Shown one piece after another: positions 18,614-27,610 of a stretch of 64,000 nt of DNA. The first letter of the stretch is position 1; each line of letters begins with the position of its first letter. Source of the DNA: Hymenobacter jejuensis (GTDB taxonomy: Bacteria; Bacteroidota; Bacteroidia; Cytophagales; Hymenobacteraceae); assembly GCF_006337165.1 (NCBI RefSeq), contig NZ_CP040896.1:2790001-2854000 (forward strand). The letters are read 5' to 3'. Below the pieces are notes generated by a model. It was not told the origin of the DNA, ran no database searches, and saw only the letters and a program-made list of their open reading frames with translations. The position numbers and the translations under genes are program-made.

Positions 18614-18813
18614 TGCATAGGCAGGTCTCCTGGCTCGCTTCAGATGGGCCGCCTTCCCATTTCTCCGGTTTTCCAAGCGAAAACCATCAACGAAACAGTG
18701 GCAGCGGAATGGCCCACCTACTCTTAAAGCTTACAGTTGCGGGGACAGCTCCCGATTCACACGGGATTCCCTTTTCAGCCTCGCCCCACAATCGGGGTCT
18801 GGCCACCTATACA
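18614..18813 (-). promoter_or_regulatory. Cobalamin riboswitch (B12 aptamer)
   Basis: A 200-nt aptamer read on the minus strand. Conserved blocks are present in order: GAAAAGGGAA, GCTGTCCCCGCAACTGT, and the B12 box AGCCAGGAGACCTGCC (complement of 18620-18635). P1 closes between TGTATAGG (18813-18806) and CCTATGCA (18621-18614), eight pairs with one G-U. It precedes btuB and the BtuG-like gene and should turn them off when cobalamin is abundant. The 157-bp expression platform (18457-18613) shows no obvious T-run terminator, so control of translation is more likely. Confidence 0.95.
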
Positions 18814-18817
18814 GCCG

Positions 18818-18851
18818 CAAAGGTAAGCAGCAAATTTGGGTTGCTAGTCAA
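18818..18851 (-). promoter_or_regulatory. Promoter of the B12 riboswitch transcript
   Basis: TACCTTTG on the minus strand (18825-18818) ends a few bases before P1 of the riboswitch, so the predicted transcript starts at the aptamer itself. A GTTGAC at the -33 side (18851-18849 for TTG) has a 23-nt spacer, slightly long. Confidence 0.6.
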
Positions 18852-18976
18852 CTGCGGAATTTGCAGGCCATAGTTACCCAAAAGCACCAGTTTACGTTTG
18901 TGCTTTTCACGTGCATGCGATGGCCGCCGTGTTATCTGCCGTCCTAACCTGAACTTCCCACCCCGATTTTTGCCAA

Positions 18977-19576
18977 GTGAAGCTTACCAGCGAATTCTAC
19001 CAGCGCCCCGATGTAGTACAGATCGCACGTGACCTATTAGGTAAGTATCTGTATACCAATATAAATGGTGTGCTTACGGGCGGGCGCATCGTAGAAACGG
19101 AGGCCTACGCCCATCTCAACGACCAAGCTTGTCATTCGCATTTGGGGCGCTACACGGCGCGTACCAGCATCATGTACGAGGCCGGCGGAGTAGCTTACGC
19201 CTACCTTATTTACGGACGCTACACGCTGTTCAACATCATTACCAACAAAGCCGGCAAAGCCGATGCCGTCCTGATTCGGGGCCTCGAACCCACGGAAGGC
19301 ATCCCGGAAATGCTGCTTCGGCGGGGACTGACCAGCGTTTCGTCGAAGCTAACTGCCGGGCCGGGGTTGCTGACGCAGGCCCTGGGAATTACTACCAAAC
19401 ACTACGGCACCGATCTGACCGGCAACCTGATCTGGCTGGAAGACCACGGAGAATCGGTACCAGAAGAAATGGTCCGCACCAGTCCGCGCGTCGGCATTGA
19501 TTATGCTGGTCTTGATGCCGCCCTGCCTTGGCGCTTTCGCGAATTAGGTAGCAAATGGACAAGCCCTGCTAAATAG
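18977..19576 (+). CDS. mpg: 3-methyladenine DNA glycosylase (AAG/MPG family)
   Basis: A 199-residue base-excision repair enzyme that removes alkylated purines. Visible family features include the N-terminal FYQRPDVVQIARDLLGKYL, the catalytic-region motif GRIVETEAY (Glu as general base), the intercalating-loop area RTSIMYEAGGVAYAYLIYGRY, and AGPGLLTQALGI. Length is normal. Translation starts at a GTG; no ATG gives a fuller N-terminus. It is transcribed away from the riboswitch/btuB unit and ends at a hairpin shared with the convergent methyltransferase. Confidence 0.92.
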   Translation: MKLTSEFYQRPDVVQIARDLLGKYLYTNINGVLTGGRIVETEAYAHLNDQACHSHLGRYTARTSIMYEAGGVAYAYLIYGRYTLFNIITNKAGKADAVLIRGLEPTEGIPEMLLRRGLTSVSSKLTAGPGLLTQALGITTKHYGTDLTGNLIWLEDHGESVPEEMVRTSPRVGIDYAGLDAALPWRFRELGSKWTSPAK

Positions 19577-19591
19577 CATTGTTATAACTGC

Positions 19592-19602
19592 TTGATTATA
19601 AA
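19592..19602. repeat. TTGATTATAAA, variant of the recurrent palindrome
   Basis: A degenerate copy of TTGATWATCAA 16 bp after the mpg stop; the same variant sequence occurs inside btuB at 17182-17192. Confidence 0.35.
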
Positions 19603-19614
19603 TAGGTCACGAAA

Positions 19615-19641
19615 AAGGCCTCTGCGATCAACAGAGGCCTT
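19615..19641 (-). terminator. Terminator of the THUMP-like methyltransferase gene
   Basis: AAGGCCTCTG (19615-19624) and CAGAGGCCTT (19632-19641), 10 bp with a 7-nt loop. On the minus strand a TTTTTC tail follows directly; on the plus strand it may also end mpg. Confidence 0.75.
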
Positions 19642-19683
19642 CAGGCTATTTTACAAAGCCCCGAAACCGGATGGAAGCGTAGC

Positions 19684-20871
19684 TTAAAGCTTTTCGCAAA
19701 CCAGCACCATCAGGCGGCCGCGCAGGTCGGTGGTGGCAAAAAGGTACGTTTCGCCGCCTTCCCGAATGCCAGTGCGCTGCCGAAACTCCGCGACCGTATC
19801 CGGAAAGTTGCGCGTCGTGACGTGCGCCCGAGCGGCAGGCCCCAAATGGGCTTTTAGGGCGTCGCCGTCGTAGCGCTCGGTCGCAATAATGCGGAAGATG
19901 CGGCCCGGAAAATCAGTTCGCAAAATGTCACTAGTATATAAGTGACTGTTTTGCTGAAGCTTAAGAAACTCGAACGCTGTGCCAATGCTGCGAAAGCCAC
20001 CCGCTTTCAGGATGGCCACATTGGGCTCATATAAATATTGCTGCGGTTCGGCATAGCGAGCAATAGCGCGGGTTTCGCGCGCACGGTTCAGGCGGAACTC
20101 CTGTTGGTCGCCGTTGCGCAATAGATTCACAGCAAAGCGTTCAGGATCTACGGCCGGCTCGGGGCCAAGTTCGTAGAGCACCTCTTTGCACTCGTTGTCA
20201 ACCGCCACTACCCACAAGCGCCGCACGTGTTTTAGCTCCAGAATAGCCTGCTCAATGTCAAGCATCGGCGAGGTCTTGAGCAGGATGCGCTGACTTTTGT
20301 GCAGGAGCAAAGGCATTAGGCGTACCACATCGGGCTCACAGTCTCGGAGCTTGTAAATCTTGCGGTCGGCGTTGCTGCGGCGGGCTGGGTCGAGGTATAG
20401 CCAATCAAACTTTTCGTCCGAGCTTTTCAGAAAAGCCAGCGCGTCGGCAGCGTGGCAGGTTACATTCCCAATGCCCAACTGGGCTAAGTTGTACTGCACT
20501 ACCGCGACCAGTTTGGGGTCGCGCTCAACATAATGAACTTCGGGGATACGGCTGGCAAAAAAACTCGAATCCACCCCAAACCCTCCGGTTAAGTCAGCCA
20601 AGCGCTGTCCATCCACCAAATCAGCTTTGAAAGTTGCCGTGCGGGCCGAGGACGCCTGCTCAACGGACAGTGCCGGTGGAAAGATCAGGTCAGGGTTATC
20701 GGCCCAAGCGGGCAGCTTGACGCGTGCCTTTTGCCGGGCCTGAATCTGGCGTACTAACTCGGGTACCGGCAAGCTCGGGTACCGGCGAGCTTGCAGCGCC
20801 AGTTGGGCGGGGTCGTCGTGCAGGTGTTCGGCAACGTATTGCCGGGCCGCTGCAGGAAGCGGATATTCCAT
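19684..20871 (-). CDS. Class I SAM-dependent methyltransferase with THUMP-like domain
   Basis: A 395-residue cytoplasmic protein. SAM-binding motif I is DLTGGFGVD (93-101), followed by an acidic strand end (VHYVERDPKL) and a catalytic-loop-like motif LYLDPARR. The C-terminal third, ending LMVLVCEKL, resembles the THUMP-like domain found with these enzymes in Bacteroidota. An RNA (tRNA or rRNA) substrate is likely from the family but is unproven. It begins 28 bp after the preceding hypothetical gene, so the two are probably cotranscribed. Confidence 0.8.
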   Translation of the reverse strand: MEYPLPAAARQYVAEHLHDDPAQLALQARRYPSLPVPELVRQIQARQKARVKLPAWADNPDLIFPPALSVEQASSARTATFKADLVDGQRLADLTGGFGVDSSFFASRIPEVHYVERDPKLVAVVQYNLAQLGIGNVTCHAADALAFLKSSDEKFDWLYLDPARRSNADRKIYKLRDCEPDVVRLMPLLLHKSQRILLKTSPMLDIEQAILELKHVRRLWVVAVDNECKEVLYELGPEPAVDPERFAVNLLRNGDQQEFRLNRARETRAIARYAEPQQYLYEPNVAILKAGGFRSIGTAFEFLKLQQNSHLYTSDILRTDFPGRIFRIIATERYDGDALKAHLGPAARAHVTTRNFPDTVAEFRQRTGIREGGETYLFATTDLRGRLMVLVCEKL

Positions 20872-20899
20872 GAAGTATCCCTACGAGAAAAAGGGAAAT

Positions 20900-21517
20900 T
20901 TAGCGCAAACTCCAGCGCAAAGCTAGTTGAGGCTGGCCCGTGGAAGCAGCCCCTAACCCAACACCTGTCGGAGCCAAGCGCTGCAACATAGCCCGGCGTG
21001 CCGAGGGCAGATTACCGTTGTGCGCTTGCACGGCCCGCTGCATATGCTGGTTGGTATTGCGGGTAATAAATACGTTCGAAAGCAAGCTTACGGCAGCTAT
21101 GCCGATGGCGGCTTTCTGGGTATTGTTAAAATATTGCTGCTTGTCGCCAGCCAATACTTGCTGGCCGTACAAGGCCACTGAGCTTACAAACAAAGCACGC
21201 TCGCCTAAGTACATCCATTTCTGCCGGCGGTAGTGGTTCAGGTTAGCAATTGCCTCCTGATCATCGGCCAGGTAAGGCCGTAGCCGCTGACCGAAAAATC
21301 CCGCATTCTGATAATCAGAGCCAGATCCGGTGGTGAAGAAGAAGTTGTTCTGCACGCCGTTCTGGCCCCGGTCCTGGTCTTCCGGACTCAGCCGAATTAC
21401 TACAGACTGACGAAGGGGTTGCTGTGCTTGCGCGACAAAAGCTGCCAAAAAAAACAGGCAAATAAGACCAAGAGTGCGTTGAAAACGCAATGCAATAGGA
21501 GAGATGAGATCGGGCAT
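20900..21517 (-). CDS. Secreted or membrane protein of unknown function
   Basis: A 205-residue protein with a signal peptide (TLGLICLFFLAAFVAQAQ), one weaker hydrophobic stretch near residues 135-150 (AAIGIAAVSLLSNVFI), and many Gln and Asn residues. No known motif was recognised. A TAnnTTTG box ends only five bases from the ATG and overlaps a palindrome, so the mRNA may be leaderless. It lies upstream of the THUMP-like methyltransferase and is divergent from ahcY. Confidence 0.6.
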   Translation of the reverse strand: MPDLISPIALRFQRTLGLICLFFLAAFVAQAQQPLRQSVVIRLSPEDQDRGQNGVQNNFFFTTGSGSDYQNAGFFGQRLRPYLADDQEAIANLNHYRRQKWMYLGERALFVSSVALYGQQVLAGDKQQYFNNTQKAAIGIAAVSLLSNVFITRNTNQHMQRAVQAHNGNLPSARRAMLQRLAPTGVGLGAASTGQPQLALRWSLR

Positions 21518-21522
21518 AAGTA

Positions 21523-21563
21523 CAAAAGTAACATCCTGCCCGACAGTACAATGCGTACTGTCG
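21523..21563 (-). promoter_or_regulatory. Promoter with overlapping palindromic operator candidate
   Basis: Minus strand: TTG (21551-21549), an 18-nt spacer, TACTTTTG (21530-21523), then the ATG at 21517. A perfect 9-bp inverted repeat CGACAGTAC-N5-GTACTGTCG (21541-21563) covers the -33 region, a typical repressor position. Confidence 0.55.
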
Positions 21564-21641
21564 AAACAAACTTTACAAGGCTCCTTAACAACGCAACAGA
21601 GCTATGCGTTCTCTTTGTCGTTTAAATAGCCTTTAGTGCTT

Positions 21642-21663
21642 GCTTAAGACGCTCGCTTAAGAC
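21642..21663 (+). repeat. Tandem GCTTAAGAC repeat upstream of ahcY
   Basis: Two exact 9-mers, GCTTAAGAC, at 21642-21650 and 21655-21663, 13 nt apart, about 100 bp before the ahcY start. They could be a tandem binding site. Confidence 0.45.
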
Positions 21664-21722
21664 AAAATATTGCCCATGAGGGCTTTAGCAGGATATCAGG
21701 AAATAATCGCTAACAAATTGGT

Positions 21723-21730
21723 TACCTTTG
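21723..21730 (+). promoter_or_regulatory. -7 box candidate for ahcY
   Basis: TACCTTTG, an exact TAnnTTTG match, 28 bp before the ATG. The -33 region has no clear TTG at usual spacing. Confidence 0.5.
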
Positions 21731-21758
21731 CGGTTGAATCGCAAACATTCTGTGTATC

Positions 21759-23069
21759 ATGGTTGAGACGACCTACGTTCCCTACAAAGTAAAAGACATC
21801 GCGCTGGCCGAATGGGGCCGCAAAGAAATTCGTTTGGCGGAGGCTGAGATGCCCGGCCTAATGGCTCTGCGTGAAGAGTTTGGCCCTTCGCAGCCACTCA
21901 AAGGCGCTCGTATTGCAGGTTGCCTGCACATGACGATTCAAACCGCTGTTCTGATTGAGACGCTCATTGCTTTGGGCGCCGACGTTACGTGGTCATCGTG
22001 CAACATCTTCTCGACTCAGGATCACGCCGCTGCGGCCATCGCGGCTGCGGGCATTCCGGTATATGCCTGGAAGGGAATGAACGAGGAAGAGTTTAACTGG
22101 TGCATCGAGCAAACGCTGTATTTCGGCGAAGATCGTCAGCCACTGAACATGATTCTGGATGACGGCGGCGACCTGACCAACATGGTGCTGAACAACTTCC
22201 CGGAATTGGCCGCTGGCATCAAAGGCATTTCGGAGGAAACTACGACCGGCGTACTGCGCTTGCTTGACCGAGTAAAGAATGGCACGCTGCCCATGCCTGC
22301 TTTCAACATCAACGACTCGGTGACGAAGTCGAAGTTTGACAACAAATACGGTTGCAAAGAGTCGGCTGTAGACGCTATCCGTCGTGCTACCGATGTGATG
22401 ATGGCTGGCAAAATTGCTGTGGTAGCCGGTTACGGTGACGTAGGGAAAGGCACCGCAGCTTCGCTGCGTGGCGCTGGCGCTCGCGTGATTGTGACAGAAA
22501 TAGACCCTATTTGCGCTCTGCAGGCTGCCATGGACGGTTACGCAGTCAAAAAGATGTCGAATGCTATCAAGGAAGCTGACATTGTAGTAACGGCTACCGG
22601 CAACTGCGATATCATCACCGAAGAGCACTTCCGTGCGCTGAAAGACAAAGCCATCGTTTGCAACATCGGCCACTTCGACGATGAAATAGACATGGCTTGG
22701 CTCAATGGTAACTACGGCCACACCAAAGATACCGTTAAACCACAGGTAGACCTGTATAACATTGACGGCAAAGAAGTTATCATTTTGGCTGAGGGCCGTT
22801 TGGTAAACTTGGGCTGCGCCACTGGCCACCCTTCGTTCGTAATGTCGAACTCGTTCACGAACCAGACGCTAGCGCAGCTAGAGCTGTGGCAGCACGCCGA
22901 CCAGTACGAAAACAAGGTATATACCTTGCCTAAGCACCTCGACGAAAAGGTTGCGCGTTTGCACCTCGCCAAAATTGGCGTTGAGCTCGACGAGTTGAAG
23001 TCGAAGCAGGCCTCTTACATCGGCGTAGACGTGCAAGGCCCATTCAAATCGGATTTGTACCGCTACTAA
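21759..23069 (+). CDS. ahcY: Adenosylhomocysteinase (S-adenosylhomocysteine hydrolase)
   Basis: A 436-residue NAD-dependent enzyme that splits S-adenosylhomocysteine into adenosine and homocysteine, clearing the product inhibitor of methyltransferases. Substrate-domain motifs ([31 protein letters not shown]) and the NAD-binding GYGDVGKG are intact, as is the C-terminal KSDLYRY with the conserved Lys and Tyr. It is a stand-alone gene with its own promoter and a 28-bp-arm terminator; no SAM or SAH riboswitch was recognised in the 241-bp upstream gap. Confidence 0.97.
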   Translation: MVETTYVPYKVKDIALAEWGRKEIRLAEAEMPGLMALREEFGPSQPLKGARIAGCLHMTIQTAVLIETLIALGADVTWSSCNIFSTQDHAAAAIAAAGIPVYAWKGMNEEEFNWCIEQTLYFGEDRQPLNMILDDGGDLTNMVLNNFPELAAGIKGISEETTTGVLRLLDRVKNGTLPMPAFNINDSVTKSKFDNKYGCKESAVDAIRRATDVMMAGKIAVVAGYGDVGKGTAASLRGAGARVIVTEIDPICALQAAMDGYAVKKMSNAIKEADIVVTATGNCDIITEEHFRALKDKAIVCNIGHFDDEIDMAWLNGNYGHTKDTVKPQVDLYNIDGKEVIILAEGRLVNLGCATGHPSFVMSNSFTNQTLAQLELWQHADQYENKVYTLPKHLDEKVARLHLAKIGVELDELKSKQASYIGVDVQGPFKSDLYRY

Positions 23070-23073
23070 GACT

Positions 23074-23139
23074 GAATAGCACACGCACAAAAAAGCCTTC
23101 CCTGTTGTCAAGGAAGGCTTTTTTGTGCGTGTGCTATTC
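23074..23139. terminator. Bidirectional terminator, 28-bp perfect arms
   Basis: 23074-23101 and 23112-23139 are exact reverse complements around a 10-nt loop, with an A6/T6 run inside each arm. It serves ahcY and the convergent membrane protein, whose last codons lie inside the right arm. Confidence 0.92.
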
Positions 23140-24330
23140 CAAAACCATGAACCAGGGAATATGCAGCTGTCCTGACCCAGCGTGGATCTGTATGGTATCG
23201 CTGGGTTGTACTTCGTCATAGTAATCGTGCGAAACCGTTACATCTTCGGCAGTTGAGCGCGGCCCCCATGGGCTGACGTGCAGATAGTAAGTGGTGTGTT
23301 TACCAGACGTACGATGCTTGCTTAGCACCTGAGCCTCGTAGCGAGTGCCCTCACCTTCGTCGAAAACGCAGTTGTAAATTGTAGTGGCAGCAAAGCCGTA
23401 AAGCGCCGAATAAATGACTATGGAAAACAGCAGGCCTGTGCGCGAATCGTTGTGCCAGATAAACTCGCGGCTACCAGCAAACAAAGCCAAAGCAGCTCCC
23501 GCTGCTATAGTTGCTGCCTGGGGCCATAAGGGAGCATAGTCCAAAATCTCAAAGTCCAAAAGGGCGCGTAGCAACAGGGAAGAACTTGGTCCCAGAATCG
23601 CAATAGCCAAAGAGGGGTAAGCGCTGTTCCTTTTCTCATCGAGCCGGATCACTCCTTGATGAAGCCAAAGAGCTATCGTCGCTAGCAGTGGCAACACTAG
23701 CCCAATTGCTATGGCCCATTTGTAGGGCTGCGGGTACACTAGCAGCCAACCCGCCACCGCGCCGCCAGCTATATTCAAACATTTGGCCGTGCGGAGCGCG
23801 TTTGCTAACCTTGCTTCCCGTTCTTCGGGGGTTCTCCCCAGATCGTCGTTTTCTAGAAGCTTGGCCGTATCTTGTTCTTTTTCAAGCACGTCCAAATCAG
23901 GATAACGGTTTGAAAGCCAATTTTGTAGCTCCTGATAGTTTTCACTAGTATACCCAATCCTGATCTTTGGATCAGCGGAACTCAGCGGCAGAATGTGTGT
24001 ATAGTTCTGGTCAATGCGGTACCCTTTGATACGGGCTAGTGACAACTCTTTGCGCCGCAAAATGCCTTCATAAATCAGCTTGTCAGTGGTAATAATATGT
24101 TTAGCCTTAATGGTTTCGAGCAATCCGTAAACTAGGAAACCCGCAAAACCTAGCATCAGAGCCGACAATCCAATTTGGAACCCTAGCTGCGCGTCGTTTT
24201 TGCCCCACATTATGATTGGCACAGCCAGAAACAACAGAATGAGGGGCGGAACAAAAATGTAAATGAAGAGACGCCACCCTTTGGCAGTGCCATACTCTTG
24301 CCGGCTTTCCGGCTCTTGAACAGTAAGCAT
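23134..24330 (-). CDS. Multi-pass membrane protein with PH-like cytoplasmic region
   Basis: A 398-residue protein. Two helices near residues 22-65 (RLFIYIFVPPLILLFLAVPI, LSALMLGFAGFLVYGLLETI) are followed by a soluble segment (about 70-145, IITTDKLIYEGILRRKELSLARIKGYRI) that resembles bacterial PH domains. Several more helices lie between about 185 and 320, and a hydrophilic C-terminal domain follows. I do not recognise a named family and infer no function. The stop lies inside the ahcY terminator arm. Confidence 0.65.
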   Translation of the reverse strand: MLTVQEPESRQEYGTAKGWRLFIYIFVPPLILLFLAVPIIMWGKNDAQLGFQIGLSALMLGFAGFLVYGLLETIKAKHIITTDKLIYEGILRRKELSLARIKGYRIDQNYTHILPLSSADPKIRIGYTSENYQELQNWLSNRYPDLDVLEKEQDTAKLLENDDLGRTPEEREARLANALRTAKCLNIAGGAVAGWLLVYPQPYKWAIAIGLVLPLLATIALWLHQGVIRLDEKRNSAYPSLAIAILGPSSSLLLRALLDFEILDYAPLWPQAATIAAGAALALFAGSREFIWHNDSRTGLLFSIVIYSALYGFAATTIYNCVFDEGEGTRYEAQVLSKHRTSGKHTTYYLHVSPWGPRSTAEDVTVSHDYYDEVQPSDTIQIHAGSGQLHIPWFMVLE

Positions 24331-24479
24331 GAATTAGTAAAGTTTAGGAATAGGCGAAAAGCAAATACATGGCTTGAGGAGAATTCTTAAGACAGCATAT
24401 AACAGGTGCAGCTTACGCTAAAGTAGCTCGATTGCGGAAGTAGGCAATAAGCTGCACTCAAATTCAGATATTTGCCCGC

Positions 24480-25244
24480 ATGCCCGTTTCCCTGTCGGTC
24501 GTCATCATCACCTACAATGAAGAACGCAACATCGGCCGCTGCCTCGACGCACTCGGCGATGTGGCCGATGAGGTAGTGGTGGTCGACTCCTATTCCAGCG
24601 ACCAGACCGTGGCCATTTGCCACAGTTACAACGTGCGCGTGGTGCAGCATGCTTTCGAAGGCTATGTGCAGCAGAAAAATTTCGCTACTGCCCAAGCGCA
24701 ACACGACTATGTACTGCAGCTCGACGCCGACGAAGTCCTAACCGAAGAGTTGCGCCAGTCGATCCGGGAGGTGAAGCAGAACTGGCAGGCGGCAGGTTAT
24801 TCTTTGGCTCGACTCACCAACTATTGTGGTACCTGGGTGCGCCACGGCGGCTGGTACCCCGACCGGAAGCTGCGCCTCTACGATCGCCGTTTGGGCCGAT
24901 GGGAAGGCCTCCTGTTGCATGAAAAATACCAACTATTTGATAATCAATTAGTTACTAACTTACATGGCGATTTGCTTCATTACTCTTATGATTCGGTGGA
25001 GCAGCACGTCAATCAACTAAACCGCTTCACAAGCATCTCGGCGGAAGAATGGGCCTTGCGCGGCAAGCGCCGCGTGACGGTTTTTCACTTGCTATTGAAG
25101 CCGCTCTGGAAATTTGTGCACGGGTACATTCTGCGGTTGGGTTTCTTGGATGGGTTTGCGGGGTTCTGTATTGCCAGCATCTCGGCGTGGGGCGTCTTTC
25201 TGAAATTTGCCAAACTGCGCACCAAATCGCGGCTCCTTGCATGA
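24480..25244 (+). CDS. Family 2 glycosyltransferase, LPS-core (WaaE-like)
   Basis: A 254-residue GT-A fold enzyme. N-terminal nucleotide-binding motif SVVIITYNEERNIGRCLDAL, VVVVDSYSSDQTV, and the metal-binding DxD-type LQLDADEVL are all intact. The later sequence (GGWYPDRKLRLYDRRLGRWEG) and a C-terminal hydrophobic pair match WaaE/KdtX-like sugar transferases of lipopolysaccharide core. The gene is followed with an ATGA overlap by a GT9 gene and then an O-antigen ligase, so the three form an LPS operon. An exact TTGATAATCAA sits inside the coding sequence at 24937. A TATTTG ends five bases before the ATG. Confidence 0.85.
   Translation: MPVSLSVVIITYNEERNIGRCLDALGDVADEVVVVDSYSSDQTVAICHSYNVRVVQHAFEGYVQQKNFATAQAQHDYVLQLDADEVLTEELRQSIREVKQNWQAAGYSLARLTNYCGTWVRHGGWYPDRKLRLYDRRLGRWEGLLLHEKYQLFDNQLVTNLHGDLLHYSYDSVEQHVNQLNRFTSISAEEWALRGKRRVTVFHLLLKPLWKFVHGYILRLGFLDGFAGFCIASISAWGVFLKFAKLRTKSRLLA
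24937..24947. repeat. TTGATWATCAA palindrome, copy 3, inside the GT2 gene
   Basis: Exact TTGATAATCAA within coding sequence, encoding part of LFDNQL. It shows that the motif is not confined to terminators. Confidence 0.5.
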
Positions 25245-26278
25245 AGACTTTTTTGGTAAGCCGCACCGATGCCATTGGCGATGTCGTCCTGACGCTCCCA
25301 GTTTGCGGAGAGCTTAAGCGACTATTTCCCGGTTGCCGGGTGGTGCTGGTGGGCCGCACCTATACCCAAGCTGTGGCCGAAGCCTGTCCGTGGGTAGATG
25401 CGTTTCTGAATTACGATAGCCTTTTGCAACTGTCTGATAAAGAGCAGGTCGCAGCTATAGTTCAACAGCAGGCTACAGCTATCTTGCATGTTTTCCCCAA
25501 CAAAAAGCTGGCGCAGTTGGCCCAAAAAGCCAAGATTCCGGTGCGCATTGCCACGCGCAATCGCTGGTTTCACTGGCTTACCTGCAACCGATTGGTAAGC
25601 CTGAGCCGACGGCATTCGCCCCTGCACGAGGCGCAGCTAAACTTGAAGCTGCTTCAGCCGCTTGGGCTGCCAGCGGAAATGCCTTTGGCACAAGTAGCCG
25701 AACTGGTTCGGCTGCAACCAACAGAGCCGCTGGCTCCTCAGTGGCAACAGGTGCTTGCCAATCGTACGGAAAGTCAGCTCAACGTGATTCTGCATCCGCG
25801 CTCCAGGGGCAGCGCCCGCGAATGGGGCCTAAACCACTTTGGGGCCTTGGCTAAGCTCTTGTACCAAGCCGGACATCGGGTGTTCGTGACGGGTACCGCA
25901 GCTGAAGGCGAGGAGTTGCGCCCGTGGTTAGCGGAGTACGCCGCCGTACTGGCCGGCGACCTTACCGGACTTCTGACGCTGCCGCAGCTTCTGGCTTTTA
26001 TCCATGCTGCCGATGGGCTGGTAGCTGCTAGTACCGGGCCATTGCACTTGGCGGCTGCCCTCGGCCGCCACGCATTGGGCATTTACCCACCCATGCGCCC
26101 GACGCACCCAGGGCGGTGGGCCCCGCTGGGCCCGTATGCCGAATATCTGGTATTCGATCGTCCCGATTGCTCCGACTGCCGTGAGCAGCCCGCCGCGTGC
26201 ACTTGCATCAAGGCCATTTCGCCTGTGCAAGCACTGGAAAGAATCTTAGCTTGGCAACAACTGCCGGTAGAGCCGTAG
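25241..26278 (+). CDS. Family 9 glycosyltransferase (heptosyltransferase-like)
   Basis: A 345-residue GT-B enzyme of the ADP-heptose:LPS heptosyltransferase family. The N-terminal SRTDAIGDVVLTLPVCGEL is the typical acceptor-domain start, and the donor-site region is visible in HPRSRGSAREWGLNHFGALA and AASTGPLHLAAALG. A Cys-rich stretch near the C-terminus (DCSDCREQPAACTCIKAI) is common in this subfamily. The ATG at 25241 overlaps the GT2 stop as ATGA, implying translational coupling; a longer in-frame start would lie within the GT2 gene. Confidence 0.87.
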   Translation: MKTFLVSRTDAIGDVVLTLPVCGELKRLFPGCRVVLVGRTYTQAVAEACPWVDAFLNYDSLLQLSDKEQVAAIVQQQATAILHVFPNKKLAQLAQKAKIPVRIATRNRWFHWLTCNRLVSLSRRHSPLHEAQLNLKLLQPLGLPAEMPLAQVAELVRLQPTEPLAPQWQQVLANRTESQLNVILHPRSRGSAREWGLNHFGALAKLLYQAGHRVFVTGTAAEGEELRPWLAEYAAVLAGDLTGLLTLPQLLAFIHAADGLVAASTGPLHLAAALGRHALGIYPPMRPTHPGRWAPLGPYAEYLVFDRPDCSDCREQPAACTCIKAISPVQALERILAWQQLPVEP

Positions 26279-26314
26279 GTTATTTTTGAAGTTTTTGACT
26301 ATCCTTTGCCATCT

Positions 26315-27592
26315 ATGAGAGCATTCTTGGCAAACCGATGGCAACAGATATACCGGCAAGGGGTGCTTTCACAGCATTTGCTGCTGCTTGCCTGCGTGGC
26401 AGGTGTAGCAGGATTGCTAGCGTCGCGGGCGTTGGTAGCCCTAAGCCCTGTTGTGGGCGTGCTGGCAGTGCTTGCCAATCCGCGTATGCGCCGCGAGTTG
26501 CCCCAGTGGCTACACAATGGTGCTGCCGGCCGAATGGCGCTGCTTTATATACTGCTATTAATAAGTGCTTTATACACTGACAATTGGCCTGAATGGCGGC
26601 ATCAGGTCTTTCGGCAGCTGCCGTTTATTGGGGTGCCGCTGGCGTTTTGTTTGGCAGTGCCCTTGACGAATCGGCAACGGTTTAGGGTAGGCTGTAGCTT
26701 TGTTTTGGGCGTTGGGATGGTGGCCGCGGCCACTTTGCTAGACTACATTGTGCATCCGCCCACCGACCAGCACTTTTACATGGTGGGCAAAAGTCAGCCC
26801 GCGATCACCGGGATTTTTCACATTCACTTCGGGATCATGCTGGTGCTGTCGGCCTTTTTTGGTTTGCTGCTCGGCCGTAGCAAGTATGCCCCGCAGCTGC
26901 TGCGCTTGGTGCTATGGCTGGCTGCGGCCATAAGCGTCGTCACGCTGCATGTGCTAGCGTATCGCACGGGACTGATGCTGTTTTATATCACATTGTTTGT
27001 CAATGCGTTGCGTATTCTGTTTGCGCGGCGGTTTACCTTGGGTATACTGGCGTTAGGGTTGTTTGTCGCGGTGCCTTTCGCTTCTTATCGCCTCCTGCCG
27101 TCGGTGCGCGACCGGGCTATTGCTACGCGCTACGACATCGAACACTTCTACAACGGCGAGGACATCAACAACTTTTCTCTCTCCAAACGCTTGGCCGCGT
27201 GGCATACGGCCCGCGCCGTAGCGCGCCAGCACCTGTTGGTGGGTGTGGGACCAGCCGATGCACAAGATGCCATGATGGCGCAGTACCGCCGGCACAGTTA
27301 TGGCCTATTGCCCCCCAATTGGGTCATGATTCATAATCAGTACTTGCACTACTTGGTAGCAAGCGGATTACCAGGGCTTTTTGTGTGGCTGCTGGTATTG
27401 CTTGGGCCGTTGACGCAACCCACACAGCGGCGTAACCCGTACGTGTACCATTTCTTGCTTATTCTGGGGGCCGGCATGCTTGTCGACTCGTTGCTGGAAA
27501 TGCAGATTGGCTTCAATCTCTTCGTATTTCTGTACGGGTTTCTCGTAGTAGCCACGGAGCGTTCCGGCTACTCCACCGTAAACCTTCCGTAA
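26315..27592 (+). CDS. O-antigen ligase/polymerase-like membrane protein
   Basis: A 425-residue inner-membrane protein with about ten hydrophobic helices. The large periplasmic loop (about residues 265-345) holds NNFSLSKRLAAWHTARAVA, HLLVGVGPADAQ and MIHNQYLHYLVASGLPGLF, the Wzy/WaaL-type signature with an invariant HN-Q-L pattern. It would join O-antigen or other glycan to lipid A-core, or polymerise it. It follows GT2 and GT9 genes in an LPS operon. A distant paralogue lies at 53723. The ATG at 26315 is chosen over a TTG nine bases earlier. Confidence 0.83.
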   Translation: MRAFLANRWQQIYRQGVLSQHLLLLACVAGVAGLLASRALVALSPVVGVLAVLANPRMRRELPQWLHNGAAGRMALLYILLLISALYTDNWPEWRHQVFRQLPFIGVPLAFCLAVPLTNRQRFRVGCSFVLGVGMVAAATLLDYIVHPPTDQHFYMVGKSQPAITGIFHIHFGIMLVLSAFFGLLLGRSKYAPQLLRLVLWLAAAISVVTLHVLAYRTGLMLFYITLFVNALRILFARRFTLGILALGLFVAVPFASYRLLPSVRDRAIATRYDIEHFYNGEDINNFSLSKRLAAWHTARAVARQHLLVGVGPADAQDAMMAQYRRHSYGLLPPNWVMIHNQYLHYLVASGLPGLFVWLLVLLGPLTQPTQRRNPYVYHFLLILGAGMLVDSLLEMQIGFNLFVFLYGFLVVATERSGYSTVNLP

Positions 27593-27610
27593 GCAACTTG
27601 GTATATTCAG

